A stretch of DNA of 41,087 nt from Oscillospiraceae bacterium. Its GTDB lineage: Bacteria > Bacillota > Clostridia > Oscillospirales > Oscillospiraceae. Positions 8,776 through 16,486 of the stretch are shown here, piece after piece. The notes under the pieces were generated by a model that saw only the letters and a program-made list of their open reading frames with translations, was not told where the DNA came from and ran no database searches. Every line of letters starts with the position of its first letter. The first letter of the stretch is position 1. A program made the translations under genes and the position numbers. The stretch lies in assembly GCA_017380435.1 (NCBI GenBank), contig JAFODZ010000034.1:1-41087 (forward strand), read 5' to 3'.

Positions 8776-9477
8776 TTATGACCCCAGGGCATCCCTTTTT
8801 ATAATAAAGACTTGTTCGTCTTCTGTTCCGGGATTTTTCTGAACGGCCGTAAAAAAGATCGTTTTATACACAATCTCATCCGAATTCCTTGAATCATAAA
8901 TTGTCTCATAACGGAATCTTGGCACCTGATCGAACTGCGTAACCGCAATGAAATCAGATAGTGCAAAAGTCCCAAATAATAAGCCAATGCAACCGAGGAA
9001 TATCAATATGCGACCCCCCCATTGGGCTACCACTTGCCTGATAAGAAAATAGATACCGGCAAGCAAAAAAACGCTTCCAAAAACCGCATAAATACTTCCC
9101 CAACTGCTGTCACTGGGAAATATTGACAGTGCGGACACGATAATAAATATTCCGAATGCCGACATCAGAATGCCAATTACTTTTTGTTTTGCAATCTTCG
9201 CCGTGTTTTGACCATACTCTGCCATTGCAACCGCAGTTTCTCTCGTTTCCTTGTCCATATTCTCGCTTTTCCTTTCTCCGTAAATGATTTCGGGTATGCT
9301 TACATCATAAAATTCAGCTATCTCAACCAGTATGTTGATATCGGGCATATTGCTTCCAGTCTCCCAACGGGACACCGTCCTATTGGATACATTCAGCATC
9401 TCCGCCAACTGTTCCTGCGTCAGTCCCTTTTCTTTTCGAAGCTCTTTCAGAAACATTCCAGTCTTGATCTGATCCAT
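8776..9477 (-). CDS. XRE-family HTH regulator with a membrane domain
   Basis: The 233-residue protein starts with a Cro/C1-type helix-turn-helix: LKELRKEKGLTQEQLAEML then SNRTVSRWETGSNMPD (about 9-42), a SinR-like DNA-binding fold. After a charged linker come three hydrophobic spans (about 100-120, 128-150 and 155-178) and a short hydrophilic tail. This HTH plus membrane layout is common in Firmicutes, and the membrane part may sense envelope state; that is inference. ATG at 9477 is preceded by AAGGAGGG. A possible promoter on the minus strand has GATAAT as -10 with a poor -35. No target gene is adjacent; it is monocistronic with its own terminator. Confidence 0.85.
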   Translation of the reverse strand: MDQIKTGMFLKELRKEKGLTQEQLAEMLNVSNRTVSRWETGSNMPDINILVEIAEFYDVSIPEIIYGERKSENMDKETRETAVAMAEYGQNTAKIAKQKVIGILMSAFGIFIIVSALSIFPSDSSWGSIYAVFGSVFLLAGIYFLIRQVVAQWGGRILIFLGCIGLLFGTFALSDFIAVTQFDQVPRFRYETIYDSRNSDEIVYKTIFFTAVQKNPGTEDEQVFIIKRDALGS

Positions 9478-9656
9478 ACAGATACCCTCCTTTCGCTGTC
9501 ATTATCACATCAATCTAAATATTTGAACACGACATAAAGCGAGAAATGCCGTGTTCTTTTCATTAGACATAGCTGTCCTGCCTATATTTTTTACCTTTCT
9601 GTTTGTACAAATACGAACTATGCAAAGGCACTCCTGTGCTGCTTTTTCGCAAAGAA

Positions 9657-9690
9657 GGGCGGCAGATTGCCGCCCCTACGAATTCTATTT
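9657..9690 (-). repeat. hairpin/repeat downstream of uvrB
   Basis: On the minus strand GGGCGGC-AATCT-GCCGCCC is followed by TTCTTTG, so it may terminate uvrB. The flank CCCCTACGAATTCTAT matches the edge of the repeat at 1114-1156, so the hairpin looks repeat-derived. Nothing else was recognised in the 9478-9721 gap. Confidence 0.55.
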
Positions 9691-9721
9691 GATGGATTTG
9701 CGCATTTTAAACACACGCTTT

Positions 9722-11686
9722 TTATCCATTGCCACGCAGTTCGATGATCTGATCCCGGAGGATGGCGGCGTATTCGTACTCCATCATTCTGGCCGCTTCC
9801 TTCATCTGCTTTTCCAGGCGGGCAATCTCTTTTTCCTTTTCTGCCTTGGTCATCTTGATGCCGCTCCTGCCCTTGCGCTCCGCGGTGGCAGAAGATATCT
9901 CGATCAGATCCCGGATGGATTTGATGACCGTTTTCGGCACAATGCCGTGGGCCTTATTATAATCATCCTGGATCTGCCGCCGGCGCTGGGTTTCGTCAAT
10001 GGCGGCTTTCATGGACCGGGTGATCACATCGGCATACATAATAACCATACCGTCGGCATTTCGGGCCGCACGGCCGATTGTCTGGATCAAACTGGTTTCG
10101 GAACGGAGAAAACCCTCCTTATCCGCATCCAAGATAGCTACCAAGCTGACTTCCGGCAAGTCCAAACCTTCCCGAAGCAGGTTGATGCCCACCAAGACAT
10201 CGAATTTTGCCATTCGCAGATCCCGGATGATCTCCATTCGCTCCATAGCACCGATGTCGGAGTGCATATACCGCACCCGGATATCCGCCTTTTGCAGATA
10301 GACCGTTAAGTCCTCTGCCATCTTCTTGGTCAGCGTAGTTACCAGCACCCGTTCATTGCGGGCGCTGCGGGCTTTGATCTCCCCAATGAGGTCATCGATC
10401 TGCCCTTCAATGGGGCGAACCTCCACTATGGGGTCTAAAAGTCCCGTGGGACGGATCACCTGCTCCACCGTTTGAGCAGAGCGGGTCAGCTCATATTCCG
10501 CAGGCGTTGCGGAAACATAAATAGACTGGTTCAGTTTAGCTGTAAATTCCTCAAAATTCAGCGGGCGGTTATCGTAGGCCGAGGGCAGGCGGAAGCCGTA
10601 ATTGACCAATGCATCCTTACGGCTGCGGTCGCCGGCGTACATTGCCCGGCACTGGGGCAATGTCACATGGCTTTCATCCACAAACAGCAGAAAATCATCG
10701 GGGAAATAATCCAAAAGCGTGGTGGGCGGTGTGCCCGGCTGTCTGCCCTGGATGACCCGGGAATAGTTCTCGATACCGGTACAAAAACCGATCTCCGTCA
10801 GCATTTCCAAGTCGTAATTGGTTCTTTGGGCAATGCGCTGGGCCTCCAGCAATTTATCCTGGGAACGGAACAGCTCTACCTGCTGATCGCACTCTTTGCG
10901 GATCTCTGCCATGGCCCGCTCCAGCTTTTCCCGGGATGCTACATAGTGGCTGGCAGGATAGATGGCAATATGGTCGATATACCGCTCCACCATACCGGAC
11001 ACCGCATTGATCTCCGAAATTCGGTCAACTTCATCGCCGAAAAATTCCACCCGGATGGCTTTGCCTGTCCAATAAGCCGGATAGACTTCCAGCGTATCGC
11101 CTCGGACACGGAATTTATTACGGGAAAAATCCATATCGTTGCGCTCGTAGCGGATCTCCGTCAGCTTGCGCAGAATATCATCCATTGGACGCTGCTGCCC
11201 TACCCGCAGGGAAATGACCATACTGCGGTAATCAATGGGGTCGCCCAAACCGTACAGGCAACTAACCGAGGACACAACGATCACATCCCGCCGTTCAAAC
11301 AAAGCTGCCGTAGCTGAGTGGCGCAGGCGGTCGATCTCTTCGTTGACTGCCGAATCCTTTTCGATATAGGTATCCGTATGGGCGATATATGCCTCCGGCT
11401 GATAGTAGTCGTAATAGGAAATAAAATATTCTACCGCGTTATTAGGGAAAAACTCCCGGAATTCTGAGCAAAGCTGGGCAGCAAGGGTCTTATTGTGGGC
11501 CAAAACCAGCGTTGGTTTATTCACATTGGCAATGATATTTGCCATAGTAAAGGTTTTGCCCGAACCGGTCACACCCAAAAGCACCTGCTCCGTCAAGCCG
11601 TTTTTTACACCCTCGGTAAGCTTTTTGATTGCCTCCGGCTGATCGCCCGTGGCCTGATAGGGCGACACCAATTCAAATTGATCCAC
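9722..11686 (-). CDS. uvrB: excinuclease ABC subunit B
   Basis: DNA-damage verification helicase of nucleotide excision repair; it is loaded by UvrA and recruits UvrC. Visible are Walker A GVTGSGKT near residue 40, the beta-hairpin region with [11 protein letters not shown], the DEAD-like DESH motif, helicase motif VI around QTIGRAARN, and the C-terminal UVR helix ([20 protein letters not shown]) that contacts UvrC. I place the start at GTG 11686 ([11 protein letters not shown], 654 residues), with AAGGAGG seven bases upstream; a TTG 18 bases earlier overlaps that site. A TATAAT -10 lies at 11724-11719 and a small palindrome CCAAC-TTGT-GTTGG in the leader. I saw no LexA box. Confidence 0.97.
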   Translation of the reverse strand: MDQFELVSPYQATGDQPEAIKKLTEGVKNGLTEQVLLGVTGSGKTFTMANIIANVNKPTLVLAHNKTLAAQLCSEFREFFPNNAVEYFISYYDYYQPEAYIAHTDTYIEKDSAVNEEIDRLRHSATAALFERRDVIVVSSVSCLYGLGDPIDYRSMVISLRVGQQRPMDDILRKLTEIRYERNDMDFSRNKFRVRGDTLEVYPAYWTGKAIRVEFFGDEVDRISEINAVSGMVERYIDHIAIYPASHYVASREKLERAMAEIRKECDQQVELFRSQDKLLEAQRIAQRTNYDLEMLTEIGFCTGIENYSRVIQGRQPGTPPTTLLDYFPDDFLLFVDESHVTLPQCRAMYAGDRSRKDALVNYGFRLPSAYDNRPLNFEEFTAKLNQSIYVSATPAEYELTRSAQTVEQVIRPTGLLDPIVEVRPIEGQIDDLIGEIKARSARNERVLVTTLTKKMAEDLTVYLQKADIRVRYMHSDIGAMERMEIIRDLRMAKFDVLVGINLLREGLDLPEVSLVAILDADKEGFLRSETSLIQTIGRAARNADGMVIMYADVITRSMKAAIDETQRRRQIQDDYNKAHGIVPKTVIKSIRDLIEISSATAERKGRSGIKMTKAEKEKEIARLEKQMKEAARMMEYEYAAILRDQIIELRGNG

Positions 11687-11718
11687 AGCAAAACCTCCTT
11701 CCAACTTGTGTTGGTAAA

Positions 11719-11747
11719 ATTATACCATATCTTTCCCAAAATAAAAA
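11719..11747 (-). promoter_or_regulatory. probable uvrB promoter
   Basis: Perfect TATAAT at 11724-11719 on the minus strand; the -35 17 bases upstream (TTTTTA) is poor. Start of transcription would be about 25 bases before the GTG. Confidence 0.5.
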
Positions 11748-11798
11748 GAGTATGAAAATTATTTTTTAATTCATAAGGAATTTTCCATAGTCATGTCG

Positions 11799-11804
11799 TA
11801 TAAT
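11799..11804 (+). promoter_or_regulatory. -10 element of the serpin gene
   Basis: TATAAT about 30 bases before the serpin ATG, in an AT-rich stretch. The -35 is unclear. The uvrB promoter lies back-to-back with it. Confidence 0.45.
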
Positions 11805-11834
11805 AAGTGAAATGAAGTTAAGGAGGAACCTACA

Positions 11835-13070
11835 ATGGTAAAAAAATCTATAGTTTTGGCAATCTGCCTGCTTCTTGTCTGCGCCATGGCAATCAATTTG
11901 ACCGGCTGCGGTGCAGAAGACAGTTTGCCCGACGGCGGGAATCCTTCCGGTGATTACAGTTCTCGGGATGCGGCAGTTACGGATTTTGCCATCCGATTGT
12001 TCCAAAATTGTGAAGAAAACGGAAAAAATACGCTGATTTCTCCCCTTTCGGTGCTTTGCGCATTGGCTATGACCGCAAACGGCGCACAGAATGAAACACT
12101 GGAACAGATGGAAGCTGTTCTGGGTATGCCGGTAGAGGATCTGAATCCGTATCTGCACAGCTATATGGAGAATCTTCCGCAAAGTGAAGACTACAAGCTG
12201 AGCCTTGCCAACTCTATTTGGTTTCAAGACCATAAGGATTTCACCGTCAATGCAGACTTTTTGGCGCTGGTAGAAGAGCAATATCAGGCAGATATTTACA
12301 AAGTTCCCTTTGACGATGTGACATGCCGGGATATCAATAACTGGGTCAATGAAAAAACTGACGAAATGATCCCCCAAATCATCGACCAGATCTCCCCGGA
12401 TGCTGTAATGTATCTGATCAACGCTCTTGCCTTTGATGCCAAGTGGGAGAGCGAATACAACGAGCATGCAGTCAAGCCGGGACAGTTTACCACCGAAGAT
12501 GGGGAAAAGCAGGATGTGGAATTTATGTACAATTCCGAGCATGCTTACCTTGAAGATAAAAAGGCCACCGGCTTTATGAAATACTACAAAGGGGGAAAAT
12601 ACGCTTTTGTTGCCATGCTGCCCAACGAGGGCGTAACGGTATCGGAATACATCGCATCCTTAGACGGTGAATCCTTGCATAAGCTCCTGGCAAATCCCAA
12701 GGACGAAACAGTTTACACCTCTATCCCGAAATTTGAAACCGAATACGAGGTGCCGATGGCGCAGATTCTCAAAACAATGGGGATGCCCAAGGCTTTTGAC
12801 CTTGAAAACGCAGAATTTGCAGGTCTTGGAACCTCCGCAAAAGGAAACATTTATATCAGCCAGGTGCTGCATAAAACCTACATTTCCGTTGCTGAACAGG
12901 GTACCAAAGCGGGTGCCGCAACGGTTGTTGTAGTATATGGTGAAGCAGCCTCCCCAAACTTCAAAAAGCCGAAGGAAGTTCACCTGGACAGACCTTTTGT
13001 GTATATGCTGGTAGATTGTGAAAACAACATCCCGTTTTTCATTGGAACGGTGATGGATCCTGCGCAATAA
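11835..13070 (+). CDS. secreted serpin lipoprotein (serine protease inhibitor)
   Basis: A 411-residue serpin that probably traps serine proteases outside the cell. The N-terminus is a lipoprotein signal: MVKKS, a hydrophobic run, and lipobox LTGC with Cys25. The serpin fold spans about 50-408: ISPLSVLCALAMTANGAQ matches the helix B/C signature, and DRPFVYMLVD plus PFFIGTVMDP the C-terminal strands. The reactive-centre hinge EQGTKAGAAT (354-363) has the small residues of inhibitory serpins. Counting from Thr357 as P14 puts P1 at Glu370, but the loop is about six residues longer after this point than in alpha-1-antitrypsin, so P1 is uncertain. Start ATG has AAGGAGG nine bases before it. Gut Clostridia are known to have such serpins acting on host elastase-like proteases; that target is inferred here. 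Confidence 0.93.
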   Translation: MVKKSIVLAICLLLVCAMAINLTGCGAEDSLPDGGNPSGDYSSRDAAVTDFAIRLFQNCEENGKNTLISPLSVLCALAMTANGAQNETLEQMEAVLGMPVEDLNPYLHSYMENLPQSEDYKLSLANSIWFQDHKDFTVNADFLALVEEQYQADIYKVPFDDVTCRDINNWVNEKTDEMIPQIIDQISPDAVMYLINALAFDAKWESEYNEHAVKPGQFTTEDGEKQDVEFMYNSEHAYLEDKKATGFMKYYKGGKYAFVAMLPNEGVTVSEYIASLDGESLHKLLANPKDETVYTSIPKFETEYEVPMAQILKTMGMPKAFDLENAEFAGLGTSAKGNIYISQVLHKTYISVAEQGTKAGAATVVVVYGEAASPNFKKPKEVHLDRPFVYMLVDCENNIPFFIGTVMDPAQ

Positions 13071-13075
13071 GGAAT

Positions 13076-13104
13076 CCCCCATTTGCCCGTTGGGTAAATG
13101 GGGG
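13076..13104 (+). terminator. terminator between serpin and SDR genes
   Basis: 13-base arms CCCCCATTTGCCC / GGGTAAATGGGGG with a 3-base loop and one G-T pair, followed by AATTTT. It sits between convergent genes and may serve both. Confidence 0.75.
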
Positions 13105-13117
13105 AATTTTGCATATC

Positions 13118-13771
13118 TTATTCTTTCCAAACAAAGTGGTAATTGATGGATTCGCCGCCATCGACAACGATGTTTTGTCCTGTGCAGAAAGTATTGGTTA
13201 CAGTTAGAAAATATGCCCACTGGGCAATTTCCTCTGCGATTGCCCACTTCTTCAAGGGCGTTTCTGCCATAATCTGCTCCCACAGGACGGGATTTTCCAT
13301 CACGCACGCATTCAAAGGCGTCAGCACGCCGCCGGGGTCTAAGCTATTGCAGGTTGCGCCGTACTGCGCCAGCCGCAACGCGGCATTTTTCGTATAGGCC
13401 ATTACGCCGCCCTTGCTCGCACAGTACTCCGGAAATTCCGCGCCGGTATGTCCGCTGGCAGAGCCGATATTCAGAACCGACTTGATCTGGGGCTGAAAGG
13501 CGTATTTTTCCGTAATATGGATCAAGGCTTTCAAATTGATATCGATATCGTCTTCATTCTGCGTGCCGGCGTTATTAATGAGGATGGCAACATCCCGGAT
13601 CTCGGGCAGATTCTTTTGATCCCGCACATCGCAGACATAGTGGGTATAAGCAGGGCTCACCACAGTCGGCTGCTGTCGGTCGATTCCGATGACCGTATGC
13701 CCTTGCTGCAAAAACAGCTCCGCGATGGCTTTGCCGATGCCGCGGCTCGTTCCGGTAATCAAAACTTTCAT
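13118..13771 (-). CDS. short-chain dehydrogenase/reductase
   Basis: A classical SDR of 217 residues. The dinucleotide site is TGTSRGIG (6-13), with Asp31 at the end of the second strand (GIDRQ) favouring NAD(H), CDVR at 47-50 and NNAG at 66-69. The catalytic set is Ser104 or Ser106 with Tyr116 and Lys120 (YCASK). The C-terminus has the usual GQNIVVDGG. The substrate cannot be read from sequence. ATG at 13771 overlaps the stop of the upstream VUT-family transporter as ATGA, with GGAAAGGGG upstream, so the two are translationally coupled and may act on the same metabolite. It is the last gene of the radC / transporter / SDR operon. Confidence 0.9.
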   Translation of the reverse strand: MKVLITGTSRGIGKAIAELFLQQGHTVIGIDRQQPTVVSPAYTHYVCDVRDQKNLPEIRDVAILINNAGTQNEDDIDINLKALIHITEKYAFQPQIKSVLNIGSASGHTGAEFPEYCASKGGVMAYTKNAALRLAQYGATCNSLDPGGVLTPLNACVMENPVLWEQIMAETPLKKWAIAEEIAQWAYFLTVTNTFCTGQNIVVDGGESINYHFVWKE

Positions 13772-14517
13772 TTTGTTTTCCCCTTTCCCATATGCTCCAG
13801 ATATGCCTTGCCCACATTCTCTTTATGCCATTTTTGTGTAATCCGGTAACCTAACGGTGAGAACAGGATCTCCAGCACCAATTCTACCAACGCACCGGTC
13901 ACGGCGCACATAACGCACTGCAGTACCGTCCAATGGAAGCCATTCCAATAAATGGGGGCAAAAAATACAAAAACGATCACAGAGAAGATAAAATTGTCCA
14001 AAAACTGTCCGATAGTTGTGGAGATATAGCATCTTGTGATGAATGCCAGTTTGCCATTGGGATTCTTGCTGAAGCATTTGCCGATCATCCAGTTGAGAAT
14101 GTTATTGATCACGCCGGAGGCCAAAAATGCCACTGTGCTGCCCAGCAAAATAAACCAGGTCCCACCGAAGATTCCGTCGAATGCGTTGTAATCGCCGGCA
14201 TTGGAGGGAATGGCACTGGCCACAAAAAAGATCAGGCAGGTCAGCAGGTTAATGGATGCCGCCAAAGCTGTTATGCTGTTGGACGCTTTTGGGCCAAAGT
14301 GCTTGGTGATGATATCCATACACATAAATGACAGCCAGGAAATCAGAATACCTCCGTCGATGGCGATCCAGGGAAGCTGCAAAAGCGTCTTGTTTGCCAG
14401 CAGATTCATGCAGATCACGCTGACCACAAACAGCGTCACCACCGCTGCGGGAATGGAGCGCATCAGCAGTTTAAACTCCAGCTGTTCACATTTTAATTTT
14501 TCTTTTATATTTTTCAT
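13768..14517 (-). CDS. VUT-family (YhhQ-type) transporter, possible queuosine-precursor uptake
   Basis: A 249-residue integral membrane protein with about six hydrophobic spans. DGGILISWLSFMCMDIITKHFG and TTIGQFLDNFIFSVIVF fit the VUT/YhhQ family, whose E. coli member imports queuosine precursors for tRNA modification. Clostridial relatives vary, so the substrate is inference. The start is ATG at 14517 (MKNIKEK), with a GGAAGGG site somewhat far upstream; an in-frame ATG at 14550, one base after the radC stop, has no ribosome site. No preQ1 riboswitch-like leader is seen. A lysine-rich N-terminus and C-terminus suggest both are cytoplasmic. Confidence 0.75.
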   Translation of the reverse strand: MKNIKEKLKCEQLEFKLLMRSIPAAVVTLFVVSVICMNLLANKTLLQLPWIAIDGGILISWLSFMCMDIITKHFGPKASNSITALAASINLLTCLIFFVASAIPSNAGDYNAFDGIFGGTWFILLGSTVAFLASGVINNILNWMIGKCFSKNPNGKLAFITRCYISTTIGQFLDNFIFSVIVFVFFAPIYWNGFHWTVLQCVMCAVTGALVELVLEILFSPLGYRITQKWHKENVGKAYLEHMGKGKTK

Positions 14518-14551
14518 AACTACGATTTCCCTTCCAAGGAGCTTCACCATA

Positions 14552-15241
14552 TCAGATCATCGGCTTATAATAACCGGAAATTGCCATAGAAACGCAATCT
14601 TCGTCGGCAAACACCAGATGATCCGACAAATGGACATCCACGCTGCGCAAAGCCTGCGCCAGGCGCACGGTGGTCTGCACATCCTCCGGCGATGGTATGG
14701 ACACGCCACCCGGGTGATTATGGGCCAGGATAACCGATGTGGCATTGGCATTCAAACATGCCTCCACCACTCTTCGCACAGGAACATTGGCGGAGTTTAC
14801 GCTTCCCTCGCCCAGGAAAACGCAGCCTAATGGCTTACATTTTGCATCCAGGCACAGGGCATATACCACCTCGTTGCGCTGATGGGCAAACCGGGAGCGC
14901 AGGTATTTTTCAAAATCGGAGGCCGTATATAACGGCCCGTCTGCAACTGCCTCATCCCGCTTGATCCGGTAGTAACGATCTACCTCCCTGCGCAAGGTCA
15001 GAAATGTGGATACGCCCTCCCCCACACCGGGAACCCGTTCCAATTCCTCTGCCGTTGCATCCAATACCTGAACGATAGAACCAAAATGCTCCAAAAGACG
15101 AACCGCCAATTCCTTGGTATCTTTTCTCGGAATGCAATAAAACAGCAAAAGCTCCAGCACATACCGCTCTTCAAAATGATCCAGGCCTTCATTGCGAAAT
15201 CTGTCTTTCATCCGCTTCCGGTGGTCAGTATGTTTGTCCAA
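14552..15241 (-). CDS. radC: RadC/JAB-domain protein
   Basis: A 229-residue RadC. An N-terminal helix-hairpin-helix region (LERVPGVGEG about 64-73) precedes the JAB/MPN metal site, seen as LAHNHPGGVSIPSPED with the HxH...D arrangement. The family is named for DNA repair, but its role is disputed and members occur near mobile elements and competence genes. The start is TTG at 15241, with AAGGTG about six bases upstream; no in-frame ATG fits the expected N-terminus as well. It heads a minus-strand operon with a transporter and an SDR. Its promoter region is shared with the divergent kinase-like gene and holds an inverted repeat. Confidence 0.9.
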   Translation of the reverse strand: MDKHTDHRKRMKDRFRNEGLDHFEERYVLELLLFYCIPRKDTKELAVRLLEHFGSIVQVLDATAEELERVPGVGEGVSTFLTLRREVDRYYRIKRDEAVADGPLYTASDFEKYLRSRFAHQRNEVVYALCLDAKCKPLGCVFLGEGSVNSANVPVRRVVEACLNANATSVILAHNHPGGVSIPSPEDVQTTVRLAQALRSVDVHLSDHLVFADEDCVSMAISGYYKPMI

Positions 15242-15257
15242 AATAACACCTTCTTAC

Positions 15258-15278
15258 GGCCAAATATGTAGTTTGGCC
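15258..15278. promoter_or_regulatory. inverted repeat in the radC / sensor divergent promoter region
   Basis: Perfect arms GGCCAAA (15258-15264) and TTTGGCC (15272-15278) around a 7-base centre. It lies just downstream of any radC promoter and just upstream of the divergent promoter; it may be an operator. Confidence 0.4.
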
Positions 15279-15290
15279 TTATATTTGTAC

Positions 15291-15318
15291 TTGCTATTTG
15301 CAAAAAATGCGGTACAAT
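15291..15318 (+). promoter_or_regulatory. promoter of the sensor-kinase-like gene
   Basis: TTGCTA (15291-15296), 16-base spacer, TACAAT (15313-15318). The leader to the start codon is about 85 bases. Confidence 0.6.
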
Positions 15319-15408
15319 AGCATTGTCGAAATTCGTCGTAAAATGATGAGAATTCTTTTGAAATTTCTCCGTCAAACAGGACAACCTAAGCAGAAAGGAG
15401 GCAAGTCG

Positions 15409-16455
15409 ATGGAAATGCCCAAACAAACAGAAGCAATCCTTTCCTCGCTCCCTCAGCCGGCTTTTATCGCCGAAGATGGGATCATTACCCAGATCAACAC
15501 CGCCGCTGCCCAGCATTTTGCCCAGATCGGGATGGCTGTAGCGGATCTGATCACCACAGGTAAAGCAGAATATGACTCTTTTCATAGCGGCAGTCTTTAT
15601 CTGACCCTTTGTCTTGCAGGCACGCAATATCCCTGCCAGGTTTCTGCCTTACAGGAAGGGCAGCTTTTTGTGATTCAGGAAGATTCCGCGCAAGCAGAGC
15701 TGCAAACCCTCGCCCTGGCCTCGCTGCAGCTGAATATGCCTGTTTCCGAATTATCTTTGCTCATTGACAGCCTTTCGGATATTCCTGCGGAGCAGAACGC
15801 AAAACTGCGCCAGAATCTGTTCCGGCTACGCAGAATTTTAGGCAATATGGCCGATGCCTCCCAGCTTTGCACATCCCAGCCCAGACTTACATGCTGCGAC
15901 CTGTGCGCTGAATTGGAGGAAGCCTTAGAAAAAGCTCGCACCCTCCTGGCGCAAAACGGCATCAGCCTGTCTTACTCGCTGCCCGATCATCAAATCTATA
16001 GCACGGCTGCCCCGGAGCTTCTTCGCAGAGCTATATACAACCTGCTGTCCAACGCCGCAAAGTTCTCCTCTGCAGGCGGGTATATAGAGGCTTCCGTACG
16101 GCACACCGGCAAGCAGGTACTGGTAAGTGTTACCGGTAAATGCGAAAATGCTGCCTTTACAGATGCAAACATCTTCAGCCGCTATACCCGGCAGCCGGGT
16201 TTGGAAGATCCCCGGCTGGGACTTGGCCTTGGTATGACGCTGATCCACGCTGCCGCCTCCGCTCACGGTGGCACGGTGCTTGTGGAAAAGCTGCCGCAGA
16301 GCAAGCTGCGGATCACTATGACTTTAGTAGTACGGCAAAATACCGCCGGCGATTTCCGCTCTCCGGTTTTGATCCCGGATATCTACTGCGGTTTCGATCA
16401 AGCTCTGATCGAATTGTCCGATGTACTGTCTTCTCAATCTTATCTGGATATGTGA
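15409..16455 (+). CDS. degenerate cytoplasmic sensor-kinase-like protein (HATPase domain, no phospho-His)
   Basis: A 348-residue soluble protein with no membrane span. Residues 10-90 resemble a PAS domain (PAFIAEDGIITQIN). Residues 100-150 look like the dimerisation helices of a histidine kinase, but where the family has SHELRTP this protein reads SLQLNMP (105-111): Leu106 stands at the phospho-acceptor His. The C-terminal HATPase has a good N box NLLSNAAKFS (211-220) and G2 box GLGLGMTLIH (271-280). The G1 box (DxGxG) is not recognisable around VTGKCENAAF. It may be a pseudokinase or adaptor. No response regulator is adjacent. Start ATG at 15409 has AAAGGAGG upstream; an open frame upstream lacks such a site. 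Confidence 0.75.
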   Translation: MEMPKQTEAILSSLPQPAFIAEDGIITQINTAAAQHFAQIGMAVADLITTGKAEYDSFHSGSLYLTLCLAGTQYPCQVSALQEGQLFVIQEDSAQAELQTLALASLQLNMPVSELSLLIDSLSDIPAEQNAKLRQNLFRLRRILGNMADASQLCTSQPRLTCCDLCAELEEALEKARTLLAQNGISLSYSLPDHQIYSTAAPELLRRAIYNLLSNAAKFSSAGGYIEASVRHTGKQVLVSVTGKCENAAFTDANIFSRYTRQPGLEDPRLGLGLGMTLIHAAASAHGGTVLVEKLPQSKLRITMTLVVRQNTAGDFRSPVLIPDIYCGFDQALIELSDVLSSQSYLDM

Positions 16456-16486
16456 CCGGGTGCTTTCGCACCCGGTTTTCTTTTTA
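16455..16486 (+). terminator. terminator of the sensor-like gene
   Basis: ACCGGGTGC-TTTC-GCACCCGGT hairpin overlapping the stop codon, followed by TTTTCTTTTT. It also abuts the 3' end of convergent uvrA. Confidence 0.85.

Noticed and set aside
11701..11714. CCAAC-TTGT-GTTGG palindrome as a LexA box for uvrB
   Set aside because: It does not match the GAAC...GTTC pattern of Gram-positive LexA sites and lies in the leader; it may be a small mRNA hairpin.
14518..14560. preQ1-type riboswitch before the VUT-family transporter
   Set aside because: The gene starts within a few bases of the radC stop; there is no room and no matching motif.
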